The translations under genes were made by a program, and so were the position numbers. From NCBI GenBank assembly GCA_035942915.1, contig DASZCR010000355.1:1-15559 (forward strand): 15,559 bases of DNA, given 5' to 3'. Numbering within the stretch: position 1 is the first letter of the stretch; each line of letters opens with the position of its first letter. Below, in pieces: positions 6,968-14,590 of this stretch. The stretch comes from DASZCR01 sp035942915. Its GTDB lineage: Bacteria > Acidobacteriota > Blastocatellia > Pyrinomonadales > Pyrinomonadaceae. Below the pieces are notes generated by a model, which saw nothing but the letters and a program-made list of their open reading frames with translations, was not told the DNA's origin and searched no databases.

Positions 6968-8563
6968 TCACGCTTTGCCTTTGTTACTTCTGCCTTCTTC
7001 GATGCCTGCGCGGCGCACCGTGTCGAGCGTCGCATCGATGTCGCGGCGCGTGGTGCGAAAGTTGGTGATGGAGGCGCGCAGCGAGAAGCGTCCGCGCAGA
7101 GAGGCGTTCGAGACGTAGGCCGCGCCGCCGCGCTGGACGCGTCGCATGATGCGCGCGTTCAAATCGTCGAGCCGCACGTTGATTTCGTCTCGCTCTTCGC
7201 GGCTCGCCCCGGCGAGCGCCTGTCTGTCTGCTGTGGGCACGTAGCGGAAACAGCAGATACCGAGCGTGACGGGCGCGAGCAACTCAAGGTCTTCCGCCGC
7301 GCTGACGCGCTCGGCCATGTAGGCGGCGAGCGCGTTGTCTTTAGCGATGGCTGCCGCGACGCGGCGCACGCCGTAGTAGCGCAGCATCAGCCAGATGGGC
7401 AGCGCGCGGAACGGGCGCGAGAGTTCGATACCGTAATCCCAGAAGGCGAAAGTCTCTGCCTCGCGTTCTTCGTAAACTTTGATATAGGCGTCTTCGCCTC
7501 CGCTGTAAGCCATGCGCGAGCGCGCGGGCGAGCGCAACAGCAGGCAGCCGCAGCCGACCGGCGTGTAGAGCCACTTGTGCGGGTCGAGCGAAAGAGAGTC
7601 GGCGTGGGCGACCCCGGAGAGCAGCGGCCGCTTCGACGCGTCGAGCGCGGCGAGCGCGCCGTATGCGCCATCGACGTGAAACCAGAGGCCGTAATCGCGC
7701 GCCACGCGCGCCACGTCTGCGAGCGGGTCAATCGCGCCGGTCGAGACTGTGCCTGCGTTGGCGACGACGCAGAAGGGGCGCAGGCCGCGCGCAAGGTCTG
7801 CCTCAATCATCTCGCGCAGGAGACGCACGTCCAACTTAAAGTCCGCGTCCGAAGGAACGAGCCGCACCTGTTCGCGGCCGAGACCGATGAAATCTGCCGC
7901 CTTCGGCACGGAGAGGTGTGTCTGGTCGGAAGTGTAGAGAGTCGCGGGCGCGCCCACGTTCCAGAGACCCTGCGCTGAGAGCGAAAGCTCTTGGCCGTCC
8001 GGCCTCTGCCACTCGCGCGCCTTCGTGCGCAACGCGACGAAGAGGGCGTTGAGGTTCGCCATCGAGCCGCCGCTTGTCAACAGCCCGCCCGGTGCTCCCG
8101 CGTCCCGTGCGCTGCCGGTCTCGCTAAAGCCGGTCATCTCGGCGAGCCAGCCGACCACTTGATGTTCGATGGTCGTCGCGCCCGGCGCGGAGCGCCACGT
8201 CGTCACGTTCTGACTGATGGCCGAGGCGAGCAGGTTGGCGAAAGCGCCCGCAGGCGTCGAGGGCGAGGCGATGTAGCCGTACATGCGCGGATGCCCGTTC
8301 TGCCTGCCGAGATTGATGAGGGTGCGGCTGTCTTCAATCAGATGCGCGAGCGGTTGAGGCTCAAGCGGCAGAGGTTGATGCAGACGGCGTGCAATCTCGT
8401 CGGAGTTCGTCTGCGGGAAGACGGGCATCTCCGAGACGCGTCGGAAGTAGTCGGTCGTCAACTCGACGAACCCGGCGGCAAGCTCGCGCAGGTCTTCGTC
8501 GGCGAGGTCGAGCGAAGCGGCGTTCACCTGCCCCTCATCGCGCTCGTCAAAGCTGTGGCTCAT
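6968..8563 (-). CDS. Group II pyridoxal-phosphate-dependent decarboxylase
   Basis: A 531-residue cytoplasmic enzyme of the aromatic-L-amino-acid/glutamate decarboxylase fold. The PLP-binding lysine is K330 in SLDPHKWLY. The ring-contacting aspartate is D298 in HVDGAYG, and the stacking histidine is H216 in QTHLSVPKA. VANAGTVSTGAIDP is also characteristic. Expected chemistry is removal of an amino acid alpha-carboxylate to give an amine; relatives act on aromatic amino acids, 2,4-diaminobutyrate, glutamate or aspartate, and the substrate cannot be fixed here. The ATG at 8561-8563 is supported by GAGGAG nine to ten bases upstream. It is divergently oriented to the aldo/keto reductase gene across 155 bases and is directly followed by the phosphatase gene. 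Confidence 0.93.
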   Translation of the reverse strand: MSHSFDERDEGQVNAASLDLADEDLRELAAGFVELTTDYFRRVSEMPVFPQTNSDEIARRLHQPLPLEPQPLAHLIEDSRTLINLGRQNGHPRMYGYIASPSTPAGAFANLLASAISQNVTTWRSAPGATTIEHQVVGWLAEMTGFSETGSARDAGAPGGLLTSGGSMANLNALFVALRTKAREWQRPDGQELSLSAQGLWNVGAPATLYTSDQTHLSVPKAADFIGLGREQVRLVPSDADFKLDVRLLREMIEADLARGLRPFCVVANAGTVSTGAIDPLADVARVARDYGLWFHVDGAYGALAALDASKRPLLSGVAHADSLSLDPHKWLYTPVGCGCLLLRSPARSRMAYSGGEDAYIKVYEEREAETFAFWDYGIELSRPFRALPIWLMLRYYGVRRVAAAIAKDNALAAYMAERVSAAEDLELLAPVTLGICCFRYVPTADRQALAGASREERDEINVRLDDLNARIMRRVQRGGAAYVSNASLRGRFSLRASITNFRTTRRDIDATLDTVRRAGIEEGRSNKGKA

Positions 8564-8664
8564 CCAGCACGGCTCCTCGTAGATTCGACTTGGTCAGTTC
8601 GCCTCAACCCTAACACACAGCCGCCCGCGCGGTCGAAGCGCCGAACGACCGCCGACGCGTGGTG

Positions 8665-8673
8665 TGCTACACT
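8665..8673 (+). promoter_or_regulatory. Possible extended -10 promoter of the reductase gene
   Basis: TGCTACACT resembles an extended -10 element (TG-n-TAnnnT) 45 bases before the reductase start at 8719. No convincing -35 box is seen 17 bases upstream. The divergent intergenic region 8564-8718 must hold promoters for both flanking genes; this is the only candidate I can point to. Confidence 0.33.
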
Positions 8674-8718
8674 CTGGCGCGTCAAAATCTTTCGACATCG
8701 CAAGGGAGAATTGAAGGG

Positions 8719-9837
8719 ATGTCCATCGTGGGCTATGCCACGCCGGAAGGGACGGCGCGCTATCGCGACCGCTTCGGCGACGAGTTCGCCGAACACCATT
8801 TTCGCTTCGAGCAGAACCTCTGGCTCTCGTCCGTCGGTCTCGGCACGTATCTGGGCGACTGGAACGAGGAGGCCGACCGTCGTTACGAAGACGCGGTTGT
8901 GCGCGCCGTCGAACTGGGCGCAAACGTCATTGACACGGCGGCCAACTACCGTTTCCAGCGCAGCGAGCGCAGCATCGGCGCCGCACTCGAAAGACTGACG
9001 GGCGACGGCGGCTTCTCGCGCGAGGAGATTGTCATCTGCACGAAGGGCGGCTATCTGCCCTTCGACGGCGAGCCTGTGCGCGACGTGCGCCGCTACGTCG
9101 AGGAAACTTTCGTCAAGCCCGGCATCATAGAGCTTACCGACATCGCGGCCGGAAGCCACTGCATGACGCCCGGCTATCTGCGCCATCAGGTCTCGCAGTC
9201 GCTCAGGAACATGCGTCTGGAATGCATCGACGTTTATTACGTCCACAACCCTGAGACACAACTTCAGGTCGTCTCACGTGCGGACTTCGAGAAGCGTCTC
9301 TGCGAGGCTTTCGTGGCACTCGAAGAGGAGCGCGCGGCGGGTCGGATACGCTACTACGGCGTCGCCACCTGGAACGGCTTCCGCGTCGAGCAGCAGGAGC
9401 GCGCCTATCATTCGCTGGAACGGATAGTGGAGTTGGCGAGCGTCGCGGGCGGCAACTCGCACGGCTTCCGCTTCATACAACTGCCCTTCAACCTCGCCAT
9501 GCCGGAGGCGCTCGTGCGCGACAACCAGACCTTCGAGGGCGAGCGCGTCTCGACGCTCGAAGCGGCGCGCGAACTGGGCGTGACAGTCGTGGCGAGCGCC
9601 TCGATTATGCAGGGCAAGGTGGCGCGCGACCTGCCGGAGCGCGTGCGCGAACCGCTCGGCTCGCTCGGCACGGACGCGCAGACGGCCATCCAGTTCGTCC
9701 GCTCGACGCCCGGCATCACGACCGCGCTCGTCGGCATGAGCCGCCGCGAGCACGTCGAAGAGAACCTCCAACTGACGCGCGTCCCGCCCGCCAGCGCCGC
9801 CGACTACCGACGCCTCTACGACGCCGACGCAGAATGA
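8719..9837 (+). CDS. Aldo/keto reductase family protein
   Basis: A 372-residue NADPH-type oxidoreductase with a TIM-barrel fold. The catalytic tetrad is visible: D72 in VIDTAANY, Y77, K109 in VICTKGG and H176 in YYVHNPE. The C-terminal cofactor region appears as TPGITTALVGMSRREHVEENL. At 372 residues it is longer than classical members (about 320), mainly through an N-terminal extension and an insertion around 112-150. The substrate is unknown; this branch includes general carbonyl reductases. I preferred ATG 8719, which has AGGGAG ten bases upstream and begins MSIVGYATPEG, over a GTG at 8659 that overlaps the putative promoter. A heptamer repeat array begins within five bases of the stop codon. 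Confidence 0.93.
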   Translation: MSIVGYATPEGTARYRDRFGDEFAEHHFRFEQNLWLSSVGLGTYLGDWNEEADRRYEDAVVRAVELGANVIDTAANYRFQRSERSIGAALERLTGDGGFSREEIVICTKGGYLPFDGEPVRDVRRYVEETFVKPGIIELTDIAAGSHCMTPGYLRHQVSQSLRNMRLECIDVYYVHNPETQLQVVSRADFEKRLCEAFVALEEERAAGRIRYYGVATWNGFRVEQQERAYHSLERIVELASVAGGNSHGFRFIQLPFNLAMPEALVRDNQTFEGERVSTLEAARELGVTVVASASIMQGKVARDLPERVREPLGSLGTDAQTAIQFVRSTPGITTALVGMSRREHVEENLQLTRVPPASAADYRRLYDADAE

Positions 9838-9841
9838 AATT

Positions 9842-9890
9842 GGGTGATGGGATAAGAGTGATAGGTGATGGGTGATAGGTGATGGGATAA
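9842..9890 (+). repeat. Heptamer array, first arm (7 units)
   Basis: Seven contiguous 7-base units of a GGGTGAT type: GGGTGAT, GGGATAA, GAGTGAT, AGGTGAT, GGGTGAT, AGGTGAT, GGGATAA. They start directly after the reductase gene. Their complement matches the units of the second array (9906-9982), so the two could pair as a long imperfect stem around the roughly 15-base spacer at 9891-9905. A transcript through the region might therefore form a structure that ends or delays transcription. Confidence 0.9.
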
Positions 9891-9905
9891 AACCTGTCTT
9901 TCTCT

Positions 9906-9982
9906 TATCACCCATCACCTCTCACCTATCACTTCTTTCCTATCACCCATCACCTATCACCTATCACCTATCACTTCTTTCC
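9906..9982 (-). repeat. Heptamer array, second arm (11 units)
   Basis: Eleven contiguous 7-base units on the plus strand: TATCACC, CATCACC, TCTCACC, TATCACT, TCTTTCC, TATCACC, CATCACC, TATCACC, TATCACC, TATCACT, TCTTTCC. There is a higher-order pattern: a 5-unit block and a 6-unit block both end TATCACT-TCTTTCC. The next would-be unit, TATGAAT, contains the start codon of the following gene. The arrangement resembles the short tandem heptamer repeats known from cyanobacteria, but the unit sequence here is its own. Confidence 0.92.
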
Positions 9983-9983
9983 T

Positions 9984-10325
9984 ATGAATCAATCCTTCAA
10001 ATCGTTCGCGGAATTTTGGCCTTTTTATGTGGAGGAGCATAGCCGACCGTTGACGCGGCTGTTGCACGCGACGGGGACGCTCTTGAGCAGCTTGCTCCTC
10101 ATCGTGCTTCTGTGGACGGGGCGTTGGCGCTGGCTGCCGCTGGCGCTCGTCGTCGGCTATGCGACGGCGTGGGTCGCGCACTTCTTCGTCGAGCACAATC
10201 GTCCGGCCACGTTCAAGTATCCGCTCTGGTCTTTTCTCGCCGATTACAAGATGGTCGCGCTGATGCTGACGGGCAGGATGGGACGCGAGGTCGAGCGCGC
10301 ACGCGCGTTGCGCGGCCGCGTTTAG
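9984..10325 (+). CDS. Mpo1-like (DUF962) membrane protein
   Basis: A 113-residue small membrane protein of the DUF962/Mpo1-like family. In yeast, Mpo1 is an Fe(II)-dependent dioxygenase acting on 2-hydroxy fatty acids; bacterial members are mostly uncharacterised. The family pattern is clear: FWPFYVEEHSRP near the N terminus, HATGT, then AHFFVEHNRPATFKYPLWSFLADYKM. Conserved histidines H19, H28, H66 and H71 could bind metal. Two hydrophobic helices lie at about 31-45 and 50-68. The ATG at 9984 gives the family's normal N terminus, but it has no Shine-Dalgarno: the preceding bases are the pyrimidine-rich last repeat unit TCTTTCC. It converges on the cupredoxin gene with only 20 bases between the stops. 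Confidence 0.87.
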   Translation: MNQSFKSFAEFWPFYVEEHSRPLTRLLHATGTLLSSLLLIVLLWTGRWRWLPLALVVGYATAWVAHFFVEHNRPATFKYPLWSFLADYKMVALMLTGRMGREVERARALRGRV

Positions 10326-10345
10326 TCGCGTCCCGTCGGAGAGTT

Positions 10346-10921
10346 TCAGTGTTGGTGTCTGACCTCGACCGTCGTCTTCATCCAGGGGTGGATGCAACAT
10401 TGATACTTGGAGACGCCGACGGGGAGCGCCGCAGTCCCTGCGGTCGGCCCGGAGAGACGCTGTCCGGGGTTGAGGAAGAAGTTGGTCGCGCTCGGCCCGC
10501 CGAGGAAGGCGAGGATACATTCGGGCGTCGGCACGGGCGTTCCTGAGAGGTCGTTGAGTGGCTGCACGATGCCGCCGCCGAACTCCGCAACCTTCGTGAA
10601 GGTGTGAAACTCGCCGCCCCTGTTCTCCAGCAGCGTCCGCTCGCCCGCGTCAATCTTGAATTTGTGCGGATTGAATTTCCAAGAGCCGACCTTCTGCGTG
10701 CTCGCCAGTTCCGCGTTGAACTCCTCAAAGGTCGTGCCGCCGTTGCCGACGCAAGTGCCTGCGCCGAGCGCGGCGTTGAAGGTCGCCGGGTCGCAGTCGT
10801 CGCGCACCTGTATCGTGCGCGCGCCGGAGACCGCGCCCGTGCGCGCCGTCGTGATGAGCAGTAACAGGACGAGCGCCGTCGCCGAGATGAGCGCGCCGCG
10901 CGCAGAGATGAATCTGTGCAT
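10346..10921 (-). CDS. Secreted cupredoxin-like protein
   Basis: A 191-residue exported protein. A signal peptide is evident: charged MHRFISARG, then a hydrophobic run to about 24 with likely cleavage near 28-34. The mature part has type 1 copper ligands in plastocyanin-like order: H106 in GEFHTFT, C175, H178 and M181 in CCIHPWM. The likely role is periplasmic or surface-bound copper-dependent electron transfer, or copper binding. Two further cysteines, C43 and C57, could form a disulfide. The doubled C175-C176 is unusual; C175 has the right spacing (C-x2-H). AAGGAG eight bases before the ATG at 10919-10921 fixes the start. The SRPBCC gene ends 30 bases upstream, so the two are probably co-transcribed. 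The copper call is inferred from the ligand pattern. Confidence 0.8.
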   Translation of the reverse strand: MHRFISARGALISATALVLLLLITTARTGAVSGARTIQVRDDCDPATFNAALGAGTCVGNGGTTFEEFNAELASTQKVGSWKFNPHKFKIDAGERTLLENRGGEFHTFTKVAEFGGGIVQPLNDLSGTPVPTPECILAFLGGPSATNFFLNPGQRLSGPTAGTAALPVGVSKYQCCIHPWMKTTVEVRHQH

Positions 10922-10951
10922 GAAGGTTTCTCCTTTATCGTCAGTGGGGCT

Positions 10952-11551
10952 TCAATTGTCTTGCGAGGCGGAGGTCGGCGCGCTGTGTTGATGTTGGTGA
11001 CGGCGACGCCGGAGGTTGTGCGGGAAAGTAGGCCCACGCGGCGACGCGACGCGTGCGAGTTCTTCGGGCGTGCGTGCGCGGCGGCGCGCGAGTTCGAGTT
11101 TGAGCGACTCTTCGCCGCGTCGCATCGTCCAGCGGTGGTTGAAGGAGAAGACCGGCTTGAGCAGAAAGGAGAGGGCGCTGATGAGCGGCTTTTCGCTGCG
11201 AATGCGCCAGTCGAAACCTATCCGAACGAACTCGCCATCCTGCTCGAACGTCCAGACGCCGACGCCTCGAAAGTCGCCCTCGAAAGCCTCGACCGTGAAG
11301 CCGTGCGGATAGCGCGATTCGATTGTTCTCAACTTCCAGCGCAGCGTGTAAGGCAGCCAGCCCTTCGCGTGCAGACGCGTGACGCGCCCGACGCCGTCGG
11401 CGCCCTCGCCCGGCTCCAAGACCTCGACGCTCAGGTAGACGGAAGGCCACCAGCGCGTCAACCCCTCGGCGTCGCCGATGATGTCGGCCACCTCCTCGAC
11501 GCGCCCCTCGACTCTCCAACTCGAAATGAAGTGATACTCGTTCGACCGCAT
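10952..11551 (-). CDS. SRPBCC (START-like) superfamily protein
   Basis: A 199-residue cytoplasmic protein whose first 150 or so residues match a SRPBCC/polyketide-cyclase-like fold. It has an N-terminal strand NEYHFISSWRV, a helix ending RWWPSVYL, alternating strands, and a long C-terminal helix around 123-155 (ISALSFLLKPVFSFNHRWTM). Such folds enclose a hydrophobic cavity for lipids or other small ligands; the ligand is unknown. The last 45 residues are basic and His-rich (RRRRHQHQH) and look disordered. I chose ATG 11549-11551. An upstream GTG at 11605 adds 18 residues but falls inside an inverted repeat and has no better ribosome-binding site. It precedes the cupredoxin gene by 30 bases. 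Confidence 0.8.
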   Translation of the reverse strand: MRSNEYHFISSWRVEGRVEEVADIIGDAEGLTRWWPSVYLSVEVLEPGEGADGVGRVTRLHAKGWLPYTLRWKLRTIESRYPHGFTVEAFEGDFRGVGVWTFEQDGEFVRIGFDWRIRSEKPLISALSFLLKPVFSFNHRWTMRRGEESLKLELARRRARTPEELARVASPRGPTFPHNLRRRRHQHQHSAPTSASQDN

Positions 11552-11573
11552 CGCCCGCGCACCAGACCTGTTT

Positions 11574-11618
11574 GAGATAGAACGGCGTTCGAGATAGAAC
11601 TGCACGCCGTTCTGTCTC
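11574..11618. repeat. 15-bp inverted repeat with nested direct repeat
   Basis: GAGATAGAACGGCGT (11574-11588) pairs with ACGCCGTTCTGTCTC (11604-11618) with one G-T type mismatch. The 15-base loop holds a second copy of GAGATAGAAC (11591-11600), a direct repeat of the left arm. The element lies between the DUF2339 stop and the SRPBCC start. On the plus strand a TCTCTCTCTT run follows, but no plus-strand gene precedes it. A role as a 3' hairpin of the DUF2339 message or as an operator for the SRPBCC gene is possible. Confidence 0.7.
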
Positions 11619-11651
11619 TCTCTTACGGTCGGCGGCCGACGAGCGGATTCA

Positions 11652-13550
11652 TCAACGCACGTCCGGCTCGCGCGTCGGCTGTTGCTGCTGCTGGCTGCGC
11701 TGGTAGAGATAGGAGACGGCGAGCAGTATCGCGCCGAGGACGATGAAGGAGATGATGCGATAGACGCGTTCGAGCGACTCCAAGTCCCAGAAGAAGACCT
11801 TGAGGGTCGTGACCGCGAGCAGGACGAGCGCCGTCAGACGCAGGCTGCGGCTCGCTTGCAAGCGGCCGTAGGCGAGCATCGCACCGCCGTAGACAGCCCA
11901 GATAATCGAGAGCGAGAACTGGCGCGCGTCGTCGAGGCGGCGCAGTTCCGCCGTCCGGTCTGGAGTGACCGAGGCGCGCGAGCGCGCGAAGTAATCGCTG
12001 GCGTCGAAGGTCAGAAGCGCGATAGCCAGCAGGTTCGCCGTCAGCACGAAGAAGGCATTTAAACCCGCGCGTTCACGCTCTACGACCGCTTCGCCCTCAC
12101 GCCTGTAAAGCCACGCGCTGCCGATGAGCGTCGCCACCAGCACGGCGCACGACAGGGCGCGGCGGTTCAGCAGCGGCACGAACCCGTCGCCCGCACGAAA
12201 AGCGAAATCCGGCACGTCCGAGCCGAGCCAGTGCAAGACGGCGATGACAAAGACGACCAGCGCGGCGTGGCGCGGCGCAGTCTGACGCGCACGCAAACCG
12301 ACCCACGTCAACATCAACCCTTCCATCGCCCAACCCATCGTCACCCACTGCTGCCGCAGTTGGATGCCGACGGCCATCGTCAGAAACGTGATGGCTGCGC
12401 CGAGGTAGCTGTAGACGAGCAGGCGGTCGGCGCGATGCCTGCTCCACACGATGAAGAAGAGCAGCAGGTAGAAGGCCGTCACGGAGACGGCGAGCGAGCC
12501 GAGTCCGAGCAGGTAGCCCGCGTCTTTAAGCAACAGGTAGCAGGCGCCGAAGTAGAAGGTCGCGTTGAGCGTGATGAGCAGGATGTCGAACCAACGTGCG
12601 GGGCGTTGTGCCAGCACGTTATGCAGGATGGCGAGCAGAGAGAAGAGGAGGAAGAAGACGGTCAGGAAAAAGATTGTCAGCCACAGCTTCGGCGTCGCGT
12701 AGTAGGCCAGCCCCCAGCCGAGGAAGACGAGGACGCTCGCACCGAAGGCCATGAAGTTGAGCGAGCGCCAGCCCTTGAAGTAGGCGAGGGCGAGCACGCC
12801 CGCATCGAGCAGCGCGATGTAGGTAAAGAGCGCGGGCTGATTATCCTCGCCCGTCGCGAGCAGCACGGGCGTCAGGAAACCGCCTATCAGGCCGAGCACG
12901 GCGATGGGCAGCGCGTCGTTGCGCGCGGCCAGCAGGACGGCCGCCGCCGTCACGAGCGTCATCAATAGAAAGGCCGGTTGCTGTTCGATGAGACCGTAGA
13001 ATTCGCGCGCCGCGTAGACCGAGAGATAGAGGATGAGGACGCCGCCGCCCGACAGGACGTGCGCGTACTGACGCATCCGGCCGCGCCTTCTCAACCACTC
13101 GCCTGCGCCGAGCAGCGCGAGGCCGCCCAAAGCGCCGAGCGTGACGCGTCCCGTCCGGCCGATGAGTTCGCTCTCGAAGGTGTACTTGAGAAAGAAGGCG
13201 ACGCCGAAGGTGATGGCAAGGATGCCTATCCAGTTGAACCAACTGCCGCCGACCAGCGTTTCGACATCCTTCCGACGCCATGCGGCCGCACGCGACTGCG
13301 GCGGCGGCGGAGTTTGAGAAGGAGGCTCGTAGTAGGTCGTCGTTTGGTTGGGCTGATAAGGAGTCGGCTGAGGCGGCGTCTGTCCGGCTTGCGGCGGTGG
13401 CTGTTGCGGCGGCGTCTGAAAGTTGTGGCCGAGTCGTTGCTCGACGGAGGAGAGCCGCTCGGTGTGCATCTGAAGCACGCGCTCAAGGTAGACGAGCCGC
13501 TCCATGATGTTGTCCAGTTTCTCTTCGGTCGAGCGTGTGTCTTCGGCCAT
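11652..13550 (-). CDS. DUF2339 multi-pass membrane protein
   Basis: A 632-residue integral membrane protein of the DUF2339 family, whose function is unknown. Residues 1-42 form an amphipathic or coiled-coil helix (EEKLDNIMERLVYLERVLQ). Residues 46-88 are a Pro/Gln-rich linker. The family block RRKDVETLVGGSWFNWIGI begins near 92, and the rest is a long series of hydrophobic helices (roughly 14-18) to the C terminus, which ends in a Gln-rich tail. The start is ATG 13548-13550, supported by AAGGGA seven bases upstream and by the coiled-coil N terminus. A longer in-frame extension upstream is Arg-rich and overlaps the regulator gene, so it was discarded. The GntR gene ends 29 bases upstream, which suggests an operon. 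Confidence 0.92.
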   Translation of the reverse strand: MAEDTRSTEEKLDNIMERLVYLERVLQMHTERLSSVEQRLGHNFQTPPQQPPPQAGQTPPQPTPYQPNQTTTYYEPPSQTPPPPQSRAAAWRRKDVETLVGGSWFNWIGILAITFGVAFFLKYTFESELIGRTGRVTLGALGGLALLGAGEWLRRRGRMRQYAHVLSGGGVLILYLSVYAAREFYGLIEQQPAFLLMTLVTAAAVLLAARNDALPIAVLGLIGGFLTPVLLATGEDNQPALFTYIALLDAGVLALAYFKGWRSLNFMAFGASVLVFLGWGLAYYATPKLWLTIFFLTVFFLLFSLLAILHNVLAQRPARWFDILLITLNATFYFGACYLLLKDAGYLLGLGSLAVSVTAFYLLLFFIVWSRHRADRLLVYSYLGAAITFLTMAVGIQLRQQWVTMGWAMEGLMLTWVGLRARQTAPRHAALVVFVIAVLHWLGSDVPDFAFRAGDGFVPLLNRRALSCAVLVATLIGSAWLYRREGEAVVERERAGLNAFFVLTANLLAIALLTFDASDYFARSRASVTPDRTAELRRLDDARQFSLSIIWAVYGGAMLAYGRLQASRSLRLTALVLLAVTTLKVFFWDLESLERVYRIISFIVLGAILLAVSYLYQRSQQQQQPTREPDVR

Positions 13551-13579
13551 GAAAGATTCCCTTCGCAGGGCATGATAGT

Positions 13580-14557
13580 TCAATTCGCTGACGAAGGCAG
13601 CGCGTTGAGGAACTGTCCGACGAAGCGTCTGAGTTCTTCGAGCGACGCGTCGGCGACGAAGCGAAAGACGCGTGCGCGCGTGCCGGGAGGGAGACGCTTG
13701 GCCGTCAGCGCATCGGTGATGACGAAGGCGCTCGAACGAAGTCCGCGCTCCCAACCATCTTCGCGCGTGTCGCGGAAGCTCAGGGCCGTCGGGTCTAAAC
13801 CGGCGGCGACGAGGACGACGCGCGACCAATGCAAAAAGTCAGGCCAACCGGAGACGACCGAGACGAGGGCATCGGGCGGCGGCGGCTGCTCGCCCTTGAG
13901 CGACTCAGGGACGGAGCGCGTGTGCAGCAGCAGGCAGTTGGTCGCGGGCGGAAGCAAGGCGCGCACGCGCTCGGCCTTAGCGTGGAGGACGACGATGGCC
14001 GCGCCCGTCAGCATGGACGGGTCGGCGCACTCTTGAGGGCTTGCGCCGCGCACGGGAAAGCCTGTCGCCTCGCTTATCTCGGCGACGAGAATCTCGCGCA
14101 GACCGTGTTCAGGTTCGACGACGAGGAAGTGGTCGGGCGTTTGCAGTTCGAGCCAATGCTTGATGCGCGTCTGCACTTCGCCGAGCGAAAAACCTTCGGC
14201 GCGCGCCAGCAGCAGGAAGGCGGAGATGAGACGGTCGAGTTCGACGCGCGGGTCGCGCGCCGGAAGCGCAGACGAGGCGGCGGCCGTCGAGAGGCCGTCT
14301 GTTCGTTCGTCTGAAGCGGAGAGCGGGCGGACGTAGACGCCGCTACCTTTGCGTGATTCGAGCCAGCCGCGTCGTTCGAGTTCGCGGTAGGCGGCGCTGA
14401 CCGTGTTGGAATGGACGCGGAAGCGGCGCGCCAGTTCACGCGTCGAGGGCAGGCGTTGACCGGGCTTGAGGTCTGCGCTGACGATGCCGAGCATGATTTG
14501 TGTCGTCAACTGCTCACGCAGAGGCACGTCGCTGTTCTTCGAGAGCCACAGGCGCAT
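13580..14557 (-). CDS. GntR-family regulator with unassigned C-terminal domain
   Basis: A 325-residue transcription regulator. The N terminus is a GntR winged helix: PLREQLTTQIMLGIVSADL, then GQRLPSTRELARRF, the recognition helix VHSNTVSAAYRELERRG, and wing GSGVYV, ending near residue 76. The remaining 250 residues are neither an aminotransferase, a UTRA nor an FCD domain as far as I can see. They show alternating strand/helix segments (EILVAEISEATGFPV, AAIVVLHAKAERVRALLP, ALVSVVSGWPDFLHWSRVVLV) that recall a two-lobed ligand-binding or Rossmann-like fold. The start ATG 14555-14557 gives the normal family N terminus MRLWLSKNSDVPL, although no Shine-Dalgarno is evident. It precedes the DUF2339 gene by 29 bases and may regulate it and itself. 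Confidence 0.9.
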   Translation of the reverse strand: MRLWLSKNSDVPLREQLTTQIMLGIVSADLKPGQRLPSTRELARRFRVHSNTVSAAYRELERRGWLESRKGSGVYVRPLSASDERTDGLSTAAASSALPARDPRVELDRLISAFLLLARAEGFSLGEVQTRIKHWLELQTPDHFLVVEPEHGLREILVAEISEATGFPVRGASPQECADPSMLTGAAIVVLHAKAERVRALLPPATNCLLLHTRSVPESLKGEQPPPPDALVSVVSGWPDFLHWSRVVLVAAGLDPTALSFRDTREDGWERGLRSSAFVITDALTAKRLPPGTRARVFRFVADASLEELRRFVGQFLNALPSSAN

Positions 14558-14590
14558 GATGCGCTGGCAGTTTAAAGTTCAAAGCCACAA

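Noticed and set aside
9906..9982. CRISPR-like repeat
   Set aside because: Units are 7 bases, contiguous and without unique spacers, so this is a tandem heptamer array.
10378..11037. 219-residue minus-strand frame overlapping the cupredoxin gene
   Set aside because: The cupredoxin frame has a signal peptide, copper ligands and a good ribosome-binding site; this one is Arg/Ser-rich with no features.
13551..13829. 93-residue N-terminal extension of the DUF2339 protein
   Set aside because: It is Arg-rich, overlaps the GntR gene, and the ATG at 13550 has a good AAGGGA site and starts a coherent coiled-coil.
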